Part shown: in pieces, positions 1 to 8,283 of the stretch | Layout: every line of letters begins with the position of its first letter | Position numbering within the stretch: position 1 is the first letter of the stretch | Source of the DNA: Actinoplanes solisilvae | GTDB taxonomy: Bacteria > Actinomycetota > Actinomycetes > Mycobacteriales > Micromonosporaceae | Assembly: GCF_003999975.1 (NCBI RefSeq) | Contig: NZ_RJAC01000009.1 | Location: 124,001 to 188,000 of the forward strand | Direction of reading: 5' to 3' | Length of the DNA: 64,000 bases | Translations under genes and position numbers: made by a program | The notes under the pieces: generated by a model | Database searches by the model: none | The model's input: only the letters and a program-made list of their open reading frames with translations | What the model was told of the DNA's origin: nothing

Positions 1-1
1 G

Positions 2-331
2 ATCGCGCCGATCATCCCGGTCGACGACTGGCAGCGCCACTACGGCGAGTTGCTCGACGCGGTGGCGGCCACCGTCTCGGACGTCCCCGGGCTCGATCTC
101 ACCGCCGAGCTGATCACGCACAGGTTCACGCCGGGCAGCAAGGAGGTGCTGCTCGGCTGGTATCCGCGCACCCGGCTCGAAATGGACGAGCAGGCCCGCA
201 GCCGCAAGCACGGCAAGTTCGGCGCGGTGAAGTACGTCTATCCGCCCGAGATCATGGCCGAGCTGCGCGGCTGGTTCGAGTCGTCGATCGCCGCACGCCT
301 GCCGGCCTGCCGCATCCTCTATTGGACCTGA
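2..331 (+). CDS. splB: Spore photoproduct lyase family radical SAM protein (C-terminal part)
   Basis: The reading frame is open from the left edge of the window, so this is only the last 109 residues and the gene begins outside. The visible tail carries the family-typical C-terminus: ITHRFTPGSKEVLLGWYP, a Glu/Met/Asp segment, FGAVKYVYP and the terminal CRILYWT. Family members are radical SAM enzymes that split the thymine spore photoproduct in UV-damaged spore DNA. The [4Fe-4S] CxxxC motif would lie upstream and cannot be seen. A spore-repair role fits a sporulating actinomycete, although actinobacterial members are less studied than Bacillus SplB. Confidence 0.85.
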   Translation: MAPIIPVDDWQRHYGELLDAVAATVSDVPGLDLTAELITHRFTPGSKEVLLGWYPRTRLEMDEQARSRKHGKFGAVKYVYPPEIMAELRGWFESSIAARLPACRILYWT

Positions 332-445
332 GCTTCTTGATCCTGAGCCGGGCCGGGCGCGCGGTGGCGAGCAGAACGTCAGGACCTGAGCGGCGCCGGG
401 TGCAGCCGTCGGCAACACGCCGGTGGGCGGCTCAGGCCCGGAACG

Positions 446-625
446 TCATTCGCGGCGCGGGGTGTCGGGGCCGCTCGGGCCGGGGACGTCGCCCGGCATG
501 CCGGAGTCGTCCGGGTGGTGCTCGGGGATCCGGGCGGGCGCCGGCCGTTCGGCGCGGTCGGGCAGGTCGGTCAGGTCGAGCGGGCGTTCGAACTCGGGCT
601 GGGCGTTCGGTTCACGAACAGACAT
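446..625 (-). CDS. Small proline- and acid-rich hypothetical protein (59 aa)
   Basis: ATG at 625 is preceded by a strong GGAGG (631-635 on the other strand) at 5-nt spacing. The ORF reads MSVREPNAQPEFERPLDLTD and ends PSGPDTPRRE. It is rich in Pro, Asp, Glu and Arg, has no membrane segment or cysteine, and is probably disordered. Codon third positions are almost all G or C. It lies between the lyase and the pectate lyase promoter and is transcribed away from the latter. I do not recognise a family. The case for a real gene rests on the ribosome binding site and codon use. Confidence 0.6.
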   Translation of the reverse strand: MSVREPNAQPEFERPLDLTDLPDRAERPAPARIPEHHPDDSGMPGDVPGPSGPDTPRRE

Positions 626-701
626 GTCAGCCTCCTTCGGCTCAACCCATGACGTACCCGGTCGTCACGCACCCATGCGCGGGCTGACAAATGCAAACAC
701 T

Positions 702-713
702 GCAAACGCTTGC
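702..713. promoter_or_regulatory. LacI/cre-type operator upstream of pectate lyase
   Basis: GCAAACGCTTGC differs at one base from the perfect palindrome GCAAACGTTTGC, the pattern bound by LacI/GalR-family sugar regulators and resembling catabolite-response (cre) sites. It lies about 150 bp before the pectate lyase start, in a stretch that is locally AT-rich. The binding protein is not encoded in the window. Confidence 0.5.
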
Positions 714-745
714 TTTGGACATAGACAGATTTCTATCGTCACTGT

Positions 746-759
746 GGTAAGCGCTTTCC
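746..759. promoter_or_regulatory. Second LacI-type operator upstream of pectate lyase
   Basis: GGTAAGCGCTTTCC has a palindromic AAGCGCTT core and a near-symmetric frame, typical of actinobacterial LacI-family operators. Its centre is 45 bp downstream of the centre of the 702-713 site. Two spaced sites suggest repression by looping or by cooperative binding. Confidence 0.5.
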
Positions 760-864
760 TGCATACGGATCGCCCGCGTGGGTGGCAGGCCCGCGGCTCG
801 GACAGCCGCGGACTCGAGGCAACCGTTCGTGGTGGCAGCGCCCATTCTGCGAACAGGAGCGACG

Positions 865-2415
865 ATGAGACGAACAGGCAGACGCGCCCTCATGGCCCTC
901 ACCACGGGGGCCGTGGGCGCCGCGATCGTGGTGGCCCTCCCCCTGCCCCAGGCCTCGGCGGCGGCGGTCGGCACCGCCACCGGCTACGCCTCCAGCAACG
1001 GCGGCACGACCGGCGGCAACGGCGGGGCCACCGTACGAGCCACCACCGGCACCCAGATCCACCAGGCACTCTGCAGCCGCGCGAGCAGCAGCACGCCGAT
1101 CACGATCGAGGTCTCGGGCACGATCAACCACGGCAACACGACGAAGGTCTCGGGCGACAGCTGCAACACGGCCGCCGACAGGATCGAACTCAAGGAGATC
1201 AGCAACGTCACGATCATCGGGGTCGGCAGCGGCGCGGTCTTCGATCAGCTCGGCATCCACATCCGGGACTCGCGCAACATCATCATCCAGAACGTGACCG
1301 TACGGAACGTCAAGAAGTCGGGCTCGCCCACCTCCAACGGCGGTGACGCCATCGGCATGGAGAGCACCGTCCGCAACGTGTGGGTCGACCACGTCACGCT
1401 GGAGGCCTCGGGCGGCGAGTCAGAGGGCTACGACGGACTGTTCGACATGAAGGACGACACGCAGTACGTCACGTTGTCGTACAGCACCTTGCGCAACTCG
1501 GGCCGGGGCGGGCTCATCGGGTCGAGCGAGAGCGACACCGGCAACGGCTTCATCACGTTCCACCACAACAGATACGAGAACATTGATTCCCGTACGCCGT
1601 TGTTGCGCGGCGGCATCGCCCACATCTTCAACAACTACTACTATGACTTGCACGAGTCGGGCATCAACTCGCGAGCCGGAGCCCGCGCGAAGGTCGAGAA
1701 CAACTACTTCGAGGACTCGAAGGACGTGCTGGGCACGTTCTACACCGACCAGCCCGGATATTGGCAGGTCGCCGGCAACGTCTTCGACAACGTGACCTGG
1801 TCGAGCCCCGGCGACGACAACCAGCCGGCGGGCCCGAACCCCACCTCCAACACGAGCGTGAGTGTCCCGTACTCGTACCGTCTCGACGGCGCCTCCTGCG
1901 TACCCGCGTTGGTGCGGCAGACGGCCGGGGCCAACACCGGCATCCGTACGTCGGACGGAAGTTGCACGCCGACCAACCCGACCACGCCGCCGCCGTCCAC
2001 TCCGCCGCCGACCACGCCTCCTCCGACCACTCCCCCGCCGACCACTCCCCCGCCGAGCGGAACGAACCTGAGCCTCAACGCGGGCGCGGACGGTTCGAGC
2101 AAGGCGAGCGGCACCAGCTACGGCAACGTGAAGGACGGCAACCAGAGCACGTACTGGTCCCCCAGCGGCTCGACCGGCTCGATCTCGATCAAGTGGGGTT
2201 CGGCCACCACGATCGCCCGCATCAACATTCGCGAAACCACGGGCGCGATCAGCGCTTATCGAGTCCTGAACGCCGACACCGGTGCGGTCCTCAAGTCCGG
2301 CAGCGGCGCGGGCGTCATAATCTTCACGGCCACCTCGCTGAAGAAGGTCACCTTCGAGATCACCGCCGCCTCCACCGCACCCCGGGTCACCGAGTTCGAG
2401 ACCTACACAAGCTGA
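865..2415 (+). CDS. Secreted pectate lyase (PL1) with C-terminal discoidin/CBM32-like domain
   Basis: 516 aa, starting at ATG 865 behind AGGAG. Residues 1-33 form a signal peptide (MRRTGRR, hydrophobic core, QASAAA). The parallel beta-helix domain follows, with the pectate lyase family 1 signatures VWVDH near residue 172 and SRTPLLRGG near 241-249; the Arg of that loop is the usual catalytic base. A proline-threonine linker of repeated TPPP units (about 370-398) leads to a C-terminal beta-sandwich (about 399-516) resembling F5/8 type C carbohydrate-binding modules (ASGTSYGNVKDGNQSTYWSP). The enzyme would cleave polygalacturonate by beta-elimination outside the cell. It is monocistronic, with LacI-type sites upstream and a hairpin terminator downstream. 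Confidence 0.93.
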   Translation: MRRTGRRALMALTTGAVGAAIVVALPLPQASAAAVGTATGYASSNGGTTGGNGGATVRATTGTQIHQALCSRASSSTPITIEVSGTINHGNTTKVSGDSCNTAADRIELKEISNVTIIGVGSGAVFDQLGIHIRDSRNIIIQNVTVRNVKKSGSPTSNGGDAIGMESTVRNVWVDHVTLEASGGESEGYDGLFDMKDDTQYVTLSYSTLRNSGRGGLIGSSESDTGNGFITFHHNRYENIDSRTPLLRGGIAHIFNNYYYDLHESGINSRAGARAKVENNYFEDSKDVLGTFYTDQPGYWQVAGNVFDNVTWSSPGDDNQPAGPNPTSNTSVSVPYSYRLDGASCVPALVRQTAGANTGIRTSDGSCTPTNPTTPPPSTPPPTTPPPTTPPPTTPPPSGTNLSLNAGADGSSKASGTSYGNVKDGNQSTYWSPSGSTGSISIKWGSATTIARINIRETTGAISAYRVLNADTGAVLKSGSGAGVIIFTATSLKKVTFEITAASTAPRVTEFETYTS

Positions 2416-2442
2416 CCGGTACGCCGCAGGCGCACCCGGCGC

Positions 2443-2474
2443 AGGCGGACCTCCTCTGTCGGGGAGGTCCGCCT
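2443..2474 (+). terminator. Hairpin terminator after pectate lyase
   Basis: A perfect 12-bp stem, AGGCGGACCTCC with GGAGGTCCGCCT, closes an 8-nt loop 27 nt after the pectate lyase stop. There is no U-tract, as is common for actinobacterial terminators. Confidence 0.75.
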
Positions 2475-2528
2475 GTCACCGTTCTGAACAGCGGGGACGC
2501 GGGCACGTTCGGACACCCGTGGCGAAAG

Positions 2529-2715
2529 TCGCCGCCGACCGATCGGCGCGAGAGAACGTGCAGCCGGCCCGGTCGCACGTCGCCGCCGGTCGATCAGCGC
2601 GAGAGAACGCTCAGCCGGCCCGGTCGCACGTCCCCGCCGGTCGATCAGCGCAGGAGAACGTTCAGCCAGCCCGGTCGCACGTCGCGACCGACCGATCAAC
2701 GCGGGCGCGGGAACG
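2529..2715. repeat. 51-bp tandem repeat, 3.7 copies
   Basis: Three full units (2529-2579, 2580-2630, 2631-2681) and a partial fourth share the layout TCGCCGCCG, CGATCAGCGCGAGAGAACG, CAGCCGGCCCGGTCGCACG with a few substitutions each. 51 bp is a multiple of three, so several frames stay open across it, but no start or ribosome binding site supports translation. It sits between the convergent pectate lyase and marR genes and runs into the last codons of marR. Confidence 0.85.
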
Positions 2716-3178
2716 TGTTGATGTCCCAGCCGGCCGGGCGGGTCAGCACCTTTTCGAGCGCGGTGGCGACGATGCGGGCATCGTCATCGGTCATCTGGGC
2801 TGTGAAGTGGCGGCGGATCGCGTCGAGATAGATCGGCGCGGCCGACCGCAAACGTTTGCGGCCCTCTTCGGTGATGACCGCCCAGGCCGAACGTTTGTCC
2901 TCGGGGTTGAGCTCGCGCGCGACCAGGCCGGCCTCGACGAGCTGGTCGACGACCCGGCTGGCGCGCGTGCGGCTGACCACCGCGACCTCTCCGAGCTCGC
3001 CCATGCTCAGCCGTCGAGCGGGGGCCGAGTTCAGCTCGAGCAGCACGTCATACCACGTCAGGGGCAGGCCGCAGGCGCTCTGAAGCTCCTTGTCGATCCG
3101 CGGGACCAGCGCCGCGTGGACCCTCAACAGCCCCGCCCAGGCGGCAGTGCCGATATCGCTGCCGGTGTCGCTCACCAC
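2696..3178 (-). CDS. MarR-family transcriptional regulator
   Basis: 160 aa with a GTG start (3178, or the adjacent GTG 3175). Winged-helix core: LTWYDVLLELNSAPARRLSMGELGEVAVVSR is followed by a recognition helix TRASRVVDQLVEAGLV and a wing with RELNPEDKRSAWAVITEEGR; the D-x-R wing motif is typical of MarR. The long terminal helices would form the dimer interface. It is divergent from an azoreductase gene, and two near-identical palindromes lie between the starts. The natural inference is that it represses both genes and is relieved by a quinone, azo compound or other electrophile. No single conserved sensing cysteine is obvious. Confidence 0.88.
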   Translation of the reverse strand: MVSDTGSDIGTAAWAGLLRVHAALVPRIDKELQSACGLPLTWYDVLLELNSAPARRLSMGELGEVAVVSRTRASRVVDQLVEAGLVARELNPEDKRSAWAVITEEGRKRLRSAAPIYLDAIRRHFTAQMTDDDARIVATALEKVLTRPAGWDINTFPRPR

Positions 3179-3197
3179 CCCACCCTACCAACTCTTG

Positions 3198-3211
3198 TGC
3201 GTGCGCACGCA
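3198..3211. promoter_or_regulatory. MarR operator, copy 1
   Basis: TGCGTGCGCACGCA is a perfect 14-bp palindrome in the marR/azoreductase intergenic region. A near copy lies 28 bp away, centre to centre. That distance is close to whole helical turns, so two dimers would sit on roughly the same DNA face. Confidence 0.7.
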
Positions 3212-3225
3212 TCAGAGTAGAAATG

Positions 3226-3239
3226 TGTGTGCGCACGCA
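3226..3239. promoter_or_regulatory. MarR operator, copy 2
   Basis: TGTGTGCGCACGCA matches copy 1 except at its third base and lies 24 bp before the azoreductase start codon, where a bound repressor would block the promoter. Confidence 0.7.
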
Positions 3240-3263
3240 TTAGCCATCAGAAAGGAACCTGTC

Positions 3264-3893
3264 ATGACCAAGCTGCTGCACATCTCCGCCTCCCCTCGCG
3301 GCGAGCGCTCCGAGTCGCTGGCCCTCGCCGGAACCTTCCTCGAGGCGGTGCGCGAGGTTTCCCCCACGACCGAGATCGAGGAATACGACCTGTGGGACGG
3401 CACCCTCCCCTCGTTCGGCTCCGACGCCGCGGCCGCCAAGATGGCCGTCTTCGCAGGCGAGCAGCCCCGGGGTGCCGCCGCCGAGGCCTGGTCCGCCGCG
3501 ATCGCCACGTTCCGCCGCTTCGACGCCGCCGACCGCTACCTGTTCACAGTCCCCATGTGGAACGCCGGAGTTCCGTACATCCTCAAGCAGTTCATCGACG
3601 TGATCAGCCAACCCGGCCTGGTCTTCGGCTTCGACCCCGACGCCGGCTACACAGGCCTGCTCCACGGCAAACGAGTCGCCGTCGTCTACACAAGCGCCGT
3701 CTATGGCCCCGGTCGCGCCCCCGCCTTCGGCGCCGACTTCCAAACCCCATACTTCGAAGACTGGCTCCGCTGGACCGGCATAGACGACATCCGCACCGTC
3801 CACTTCCGCCCCAACCTGGCCACCGCCGACGCCCCCACCGCCCGCCGCCTGGCCCACTCCCAGGCCCGAGACCAGGCCAAACTCTTCCTATAA
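3264..3893 (+). CDS. azoR: FMN-dependent NADH-azoreductase
   Basis: 209 aa, starting at ATG 3264 behind AAAGGAA. It is a flavodoxin-like fold protein of the AzoR/NQO type. The N-terminal phosphate-binding loop is ISASPRGERSESLALA (about 8-23), and the middle carries TVPMWNAGVPYILKQFIDVI (about 94-113), the flavin-contacting loop of this family. Members reduce azo compounds and quinones with NAD(P)H in two-electron steps in the cytoplasm, mainly as protection against quinone stress. Divergence from marR across paired operators suggests substrate-induced expression. Length is normal for the family. Confidence 0.9.
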   Translation: MTKLLHISASPRGERSESLALAGTFLEAVREVSPTTEIEEYDLWDGTLPSFGSDAAAAKMAVFAGEQPRGAAAEAWSAAIATFRRFDAADRYLFTVPMWNAGVPYILKQFIDVISQPGLVFGFDPDAGYTGLLHGKRVAVVYTSAVYGPGRAPAFGADFQTPYFEDWLRWTGIDDIRTVHFRPNLATADAPTARRLAHSQARDQAKLFL

Positions 3894-4031
3894 CCCCGCC
3901 GAGACGGCAGCACCTCACGCCGCGCCGGTAGCTGCCCCGCCGGAACGCTTGCCGCGACCGCCGACCAGTGCCCGACGACGACGCGGCAGGCTGCTCCCCG
4001 CGGCTTCCCAGGGCGGGCCTCCGTCGCGATC

Positions 4032-4116
4032 CACCCAGACAGACCGGCGTCGCGGTTCACCCAGACAGACCAGGATCGCCATCCGCCCAAACAGGCCGGC
4101 GTCGTGGTTCGCCCAG
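4032..4116. repeat. 26-bp tandem repeat, 3.3 copies
   Basis: Units at 4032, 4058 and 4084 begin CACCCAGACAGACC or CGCCCAAACAGGCC and mostly end GGCGTCG(C/T)GGTT. A 7-bp partial copy follows. The second unit is the most diverged. Confidence 0.8.
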
Positions 4117-4302
4117 TGCCGCTGGCTGCGCTGACAAGTGCTCACGCCGAGCCGAAGGACAGGTCCCGGCTTCGGGACTACGAATCCAGGAGTACCTGCC
4201 CCTCGAAACCCCATGATCAATCCGAGTTCCAGGTTGTAGACCCCTCGATCGCGTTCGAGACACCTGCTTAAGAAAAGCAAGAACGATCAAGCAGCCAGGG
4301 GC

Positions 4303-4440
4303 CAAGTTCCTGGTTCCTGGTGCTGGTTCCGGTTCCGGTTCCGGTTCCGGTGGTGGTTCCGGTTCTCGTGGTGGTTCTGGTTCTCGTGGTGGTTCTGGTT
4401 TCTGACGAGACGGGCTGGTTTCTGACAGAGACGGGCAGGC
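4303..4440. repeat. Hexanucleotide-type GGTTCC/GGTTCT repeat tract
   Basis: Imperfect GGTTCC units pass into an 18-bp unit (GGTTCTCGTGGTGGTTCT) and then into two copies of a motif around CTGGTTTCTGAC. Slippage-prone and apparently non-coding. Confidence 0.75.
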
Positions 4441-4586
4441 TGAGGGTCGCCCTGCCGCCGATGGTCGGCGGCGGGTCATGCGACCGCGGTGACCAGCATC
4501 CCTGCCCGGGCCTGAGCGTGCTTGGGGGCTGCGAGCTGGGACTTGCCCGTCGCGCGAATCGGGGTAATTCTGCCTATGATCCGGCC

Positions 4587-5081
4587 ATGACCTCGGGTTA
4601 TGCGGTGGAGGACTGGGAGAGCTTCGCCGTTGCCCAGGTTGGTGCGGCGGCCGCGCTGGCGGGGCTGATCGTGGTGGCAGCCTCGATCAACATCGAGCGG
4701 ATCATCAGGCTGCCGGTCATTCTGAAACGGCTCGGGGCGACGCTGGCCCAGTTCACCGGGATCCTCGCGGTGAGCAGCCTGCTGCTGGTGCCAGGGCAGG
4801 ATCACCGGCTGCTGGGCATCGAGATCGCGATCGTGGGCACCGGCATCGCCGCGCTGATGTACTTCCAGCACAGCTTGCGCGCCGCCGAGCGGCCCTACCG
4901 GGGAGCGGCGATCATCGCCGTCACGTCCGGCATCCTGGCCGCGCTGATGATCGCGGTCGGGGGCGTGGGTTATGCGACCACCTCGATCGGAGGTTTGTAC
5001 TGGATGGTGCCGGGCGTTCTGATCGGCTTCGGCATCGGCCTGGTCAACGCCTGGGTCGCCCTGGTCGAAATCCTGCGCTGA
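4587..5081 (+). CDS. Hypothetical integral membrane protein (164 aa)
   Basis: Starts at ATG 4587 (MTSGYAVEDWESFAVAQVGA); the frame is open further upstream only through the repeat tract, so the internal ATG is preferred. Four to five hydrophobic helices are visible, around residues 16-35, 50-67, 76-92, 106-128 and 137-160. There are no cysteines and no catalytic motif. The layout resembles the uncharacterised small modulator-like membrane proteins found in many actinomycetes. It stands alone between repeat-rich intergenic DNA and a LAL regulator. Function unknown. Confidence 0.8.
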   Translation: MTSGYAVEDWESFAVAQVGAAAALAGLIVVAASINIERIIRLPVILKRLGATLAQFTGILAVSSLLLVPGQDHRLLGIEIAIVGTGIAALMYFQHSLRAAERPYRGAAIIAVTSGILAALMIAVGGVGYATTSIGGLYWMVPGVLIGFGIGLVNAWVALVEILR

Positions 5082-5510
5082 AGCCTCATCCAGGGCTGCC
5101 CGACCGGTCCCGCGCCGCCAAATCGGTCGCGGAGACCGCGACAGCACGGATCAGGACATACCAGCTCGGAACAAACACAGACCCCAACGGAAGAAACCGG
5201 GACTACACAGGCCGGGCAGCACAGGCCGGGCAGCACAGGCTAGAACAGCGCGAGCAGAACAGCGCGAATCAACAGCGGCCGGGGCGCCGCAGACCACGGA
5301 ATCCGCGCCGGGCCACCCGACGAGGGCCTACGCACCGTTACCGGGTGACGGGGTCTGGCTGAGGCATCAGGTTGTCGGTGCAGACAGGAGATCGCTTTCG
5401 GTTCTAGGCTCAGGGCGGTCACGTGCTCGCGGCAACGCCCGCCCCCGGTGTTCCCCTGGCGCTTGCGATCGTGGCCGGCGGGTGAGGGGTGGCGTAATGA
5501 GGGAGCATCG
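5082..5510. other. Intergenic region with short direct repeats
   Basis: No gene seen. It holds a 14-bp repeat, ACAGGCCGGGCAGC, at 5207 and 5221 with a partial third copy, then two copies of AGAACAGCGCG at 5242 and 5256. The region before 5511 probably contains the promoter of the LAL regulator, but no clear -35/-10 pair stands out. Confidence 0.5.
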
Positions 5511-8258
5511 GTGAGCGGCAGTGGGCTGCTGGGGCGGCAACGGGAGAACGAGGCGCTGACCCGGCTGGTGCACACCGTTCGGGACGGCAGCAGCCAAGTT
5601 CTGGTCGTGCGGGGTGAGGCCGGCATCGGGAAGACGGCCCTGCTCGAGGCGATGGTCGCGGAGGCGTCCGGTTGCCGGGTCGACCGGGCGGCGGGTGTCG
5701 AGTCTGAGATGGAGCTGCCCTACGCCGGGTTGCATCAGCTCTGCGGTCCGCATCTCGATCGGCTGGCCCAGCTTCCGGGCAAACAGCGCGAAGCCCTCGG
5801 TACGGCGTTCCGGCTGCGCTCGGGAGCCACGCCTGATCCGATTGTCGTCGGGCTGGCCGCGTTGACGCTGCTCAGCCTGGTTGCCGAGAGCGAGCCGCTG
5901 ATCTGTCTGGTCGACGACGCGCAGTGGCTCGATCAGGCGTCAGCCGACGCGCTGGAGTTCGTCGCCCGCCGCCTCGCCGCCGAGCCGGTCGGGATCGTTC
6001 TGGCCCTGCGGGACGGCCCGGAGCCGCGCTTCGACGGGTTGCCGACCAGCCAGATCACCGGACTCGACCATGATGACGCGGCCGCCTTGCTCGACTCGGC
6101 GGCGCCCGGTGGGCTCGATCCCCGGGTGCGGGAGCGGATCCTCGCCGAGTGCCACGGCAACCCGCTCGCCCTGCTCGAACTGCCGCGTGGGCTGACCCAC
6201 GCCGAGTTGGCCTTCGGCGGTGCCGCCGAGTCGGAGACGACTCCCTTGGTGCAGCGGCTGGAGCGAGAGTTCCTGCGCCAGTTCGCCCCGCTCCCGCCCC
6301 GGATCCGCCGCCTGTTGCTGGTGGCCGCCGCCGAACCGGTCGGTGACCCGGCCCTGCTGCTGCGAGCCGCCGCCCGGCTGGGCATCCGCGCCGACCCGGC
6401 GACGGCACCGAACGGGGACGGAAGCGCCGACGAAACTGCGGGGCTGGTCTCGATCGGCGACAGGGTCCGGTTCCGGCATCCGCTCGTCCGTTCCGCGATC
6501 TACCGCGCCGCCGGACTGGCCGAACGCCGCGAAGCCCACCGCGCCCTGGCCGACAGCACCGACCCCGAAACCGACCGTGAACGCCGCGCCTGGCACCTGG
6601 CCCGAGCCGCCGTGGGCCCCGACGAAGCCGTAGCCGCCGAGCTGGAACGCTGTGCCGACAGCGCAGCCGTCCACGGCGGTATCGCCGCGGCCGCCGCTTT
6701 CCTCGACCAGGCCGCCGCCCTGACTCCCGACCCGACCACCCGTGTACGTCGTTCCCTGGCCGGCGCCCAGGCCAAGGCTCACGCCGGCGCCTTCCGCGAC
6801 GCCCTGGCCCTGCTCGCCACCGCCGAGTCGGGCTCCCTCGGTCAGGCCGAACGAGCTCACGTGGAGGTGCTGCGGGCCCAGATCTCGTTCGCCGCCGAAC
6901 GCGGCAACGAAGCCCTCCCCCTGCTGATCAGCGCCGCCCGCCGACTCGAACCTCTCGACCCCCAGCTGGCCCGTGACACCTACCTCGACGCCATGTCGGC
7001 CGCCCTGTTCGCCGGCCGTCTGGCCGTCGACGCCGGCGCCCCAGAGGTTGCCGAGGCCGTCCGGGCCACTCCCCCGCCGGTCAAGCCCCGCAAGAACGAC
7101 GTGCTGCTCGACGGCCTGGCCACCCTGTTCTCGGACGGTTACCCGGCCGCTGCCCCGACCCTGCACAAGGCGGTTCAAGCCTTCGCCACCGAGGACCTCA
7201 CCATGGAGGAGGCTCTGCGCTCGGCGTGGCTGTCGATCGCCACCGCGTCCGCTCTGTGGGACGACACCGACTGGGACGACATCACCCGCCGTCATCTCGG
7301 CACCGCCCGCTCGTCGGGCGCGCTCAGCGCTCTCCCCCTGGCTCTCGACACCCGTACGGTCGTCGAGATCTTCCGCGGTGACCTCGCCGCGGCCGCGGCC
7401 CTCGTCGAGGAGCGGCACGCGGTCGCGGAGGCAACCCGCAGCGGCCTGGCCCCGTACGGGGAGATCGCCCTTCTCGCGGCACGCGGCCAGGCCGAGAGGG
7501 TCGAGCCGATGATCAGGGACTGCCTCGGCGACGTGACCGCGCGGGGCGAGGGCGTCGGCATCAACCTCGCGCAATGGTCGCGGGCCGTGCTGTGCAACGG
7601 TCTCGGCCGCTATCCGGAGGCGGTGGGCGCCGCCCGGGAGGCCGCCGCCGACCCGCGCGAGCTCGGCCTGCCGCAGTGGGCCCTGGCCGAATTGATCGAG
7701 GCCGCGGTGCACAACAGCGACACCCGGGCGGCGACGATGGCTCTGGAGGAGCTCTCGCCGATGGCCCACGCGAGCGGCACCGACTGGGCCCTCGGGGTTG
7801 AGGCGAGCCGGCGGGCCCTGGTCGAGGGCAACGGCGACCTGCACGACGAGGCCGTCGAACGGCTGGCCCGCACCCGCATGGGCTTCGAGCTCGCCCGGGC
7901 CCGTCTGCTTTACGGCGAGTGGCTGCGACGCGAGGGCCGCCGGGTGGACGCCCGCGTCGAGCTGCGCGCGGCGCACCAGGCGTTCAGCACGATGGGGGCC
8001 GACGCGTTCGCCGGCCGCACGGCCCGCGAGCTGCAGGCCACCGGCGAAACCATCCGGCGGCGTACGGTCGAGTCGCCTGGGAAGCTGACCGCCCAGGAGG
8101 CGCACATCGCCCGGCTCGCCGCCGAGGGCCTGACCAACCCGGAGATCGGGGCCGCCCTCTACATCAGCCCGCGCACGGTCGAGTGGCATCTGCGCCGCAT
8201 CTATTCGAAGCTGGGCGTCGGCAACCGCCGCCGCCTGCGCCAGACGCTGGCCGGTTAG
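5511..8258 (+). CDS. LAL-type LuxR-family transcriptional regulator with AAA ATPase domain (first of three)
   Basis: 915 aa, GTG start at 5511 behind GAGGGAG. The N-terminal ATPase has a Walker A P-loop GEAGIGKT (35-42) and a Walker B-like LICLVDDAQWLD (about 130-141). A long alpha-helical middle of TPR type follows. The C-terminal LuxR helix-turn-helix (about 858-915) reads LTAQEAHIARLAAEGLTNPE and continues SPRTVEWHLRRIYSKLGV. LAL (MalT-like) proteins activate transcription after binding a ligand and ATP. Two paralogues lie immediately downstream in alternating orientation. The target genes cannot be told from context. Confidence 0.92.
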   Translation: MSGSGLLGRQRENEALTRLVHTVRDGSSQVLVVRGEAGIGKTALLEAMVAEASGCRVDRAAGVESEMELPYAGLHQLCGPHLDRLAQLPGKQREALGTAFRLRSGATPDPIVVGLAALTLLSLVAESEPLICLVDDAQWLDQASADALEFVARRLAAEPVGIVLALRDGPEPRFDGLPTSQITGLDHDDAAALLDSAAPGGLDPRVRERILAECHGNPLALLELPRGLTHAELAFGGAAESETTPLVQRLEREFLRQFAPLPPRIRRLLLVAAAEPVGDPALLLRAAARLGIRADPATAPNGDGSADETAGLVSIGDRVRFRHPLVRSAIYRAAGLAERREAHRALADSTDPETDRERRAWHLARAAVGPDEAVAAELERCADSAAVHGGIAAAAAFLDQAAALTPDPTTRVRRSLAGAQAKAHAGAFRDALALLATAESGSLGQAERAHVEVLRAQISFAAERGNEALPLLISAARRLEPLDPQLARDTYLDAMSAALFAGRLAVDAGAPEVAEAVRATPPPVKPRKNDVLLDGLATLFSDGYPAAAPTLHKAVQAFATEDLTMEEALRSAWLSIATASALWDDTDWDDITRRHLGTARSSGALSALPLALDTRTVVEIFRGDLAAAAALVEERHAVAEATRSGLAPYGEIALLAARGQAERVEPMIRDCLGDVTARGEGVGINLAQWSRAVLCNGLGRYPEAVGAAREAAADPRELGLPQWALAELIEAAVHNSDTRAATMALEELSPMAHASGTDWALGVEASRRALVEGNGDLHDEAVERLARTRMGFELARARLLYGEWLRREGRRVDARVELRAAHQAFSTMGADAFAGRTARELQATGETIRRRTVESPGKLTAQEAHIARLAAEGLTNPEIGAALYISPRTVEWHLRRIYSKLGVGNRRRLRQTLAG

Positions 8259-8283
8259 CAGCGAGCGTGGCCAAGTGCCGTGC

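Larger units (their letters stand above)
3894..4586. other. Gene-poor stretch of about 690 bp with two repeat tracts
   Basis: No convincing coding frame on either strand. It contains a 26-bp tandem repeat (4032-4116) and a GGTTCC/GGTTCT simple-repeat tract (4303-4440). The remainder shows no recognisable gene or RNA. Confidence 0.6.

Noticed and set aside
2403..2715. 17-residue repeat protein encoded by the 51-bp tandem repeats
   Set aside because: Several frames are open because the unit is a multiple of three, but none has a start signal, and one crosses the pectate lyase terminator.
2529..2715. CRISPR-like array
   Set aside because: Units are contiguous tandem repeats with no unique spacers, and no cas gene is present. 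No other region of the window shows spaced repeats.
4057..4479. Minus-strand frame with PEPEPREPEP repeats
   Set aside because: It is only the translation of the GGTTCC simple repeat, with no ribosome binding site or conserved segment.
5940..8189. Long open frame (about 750 codons) antisense to the first LAL regulator
   Set aside because: It is a GC-rich shadow of the real gene. Composition is dominated by Gly/Arg/Gln with no domain motifs, while the plus strand has clear P-loop and LuxR signatures.
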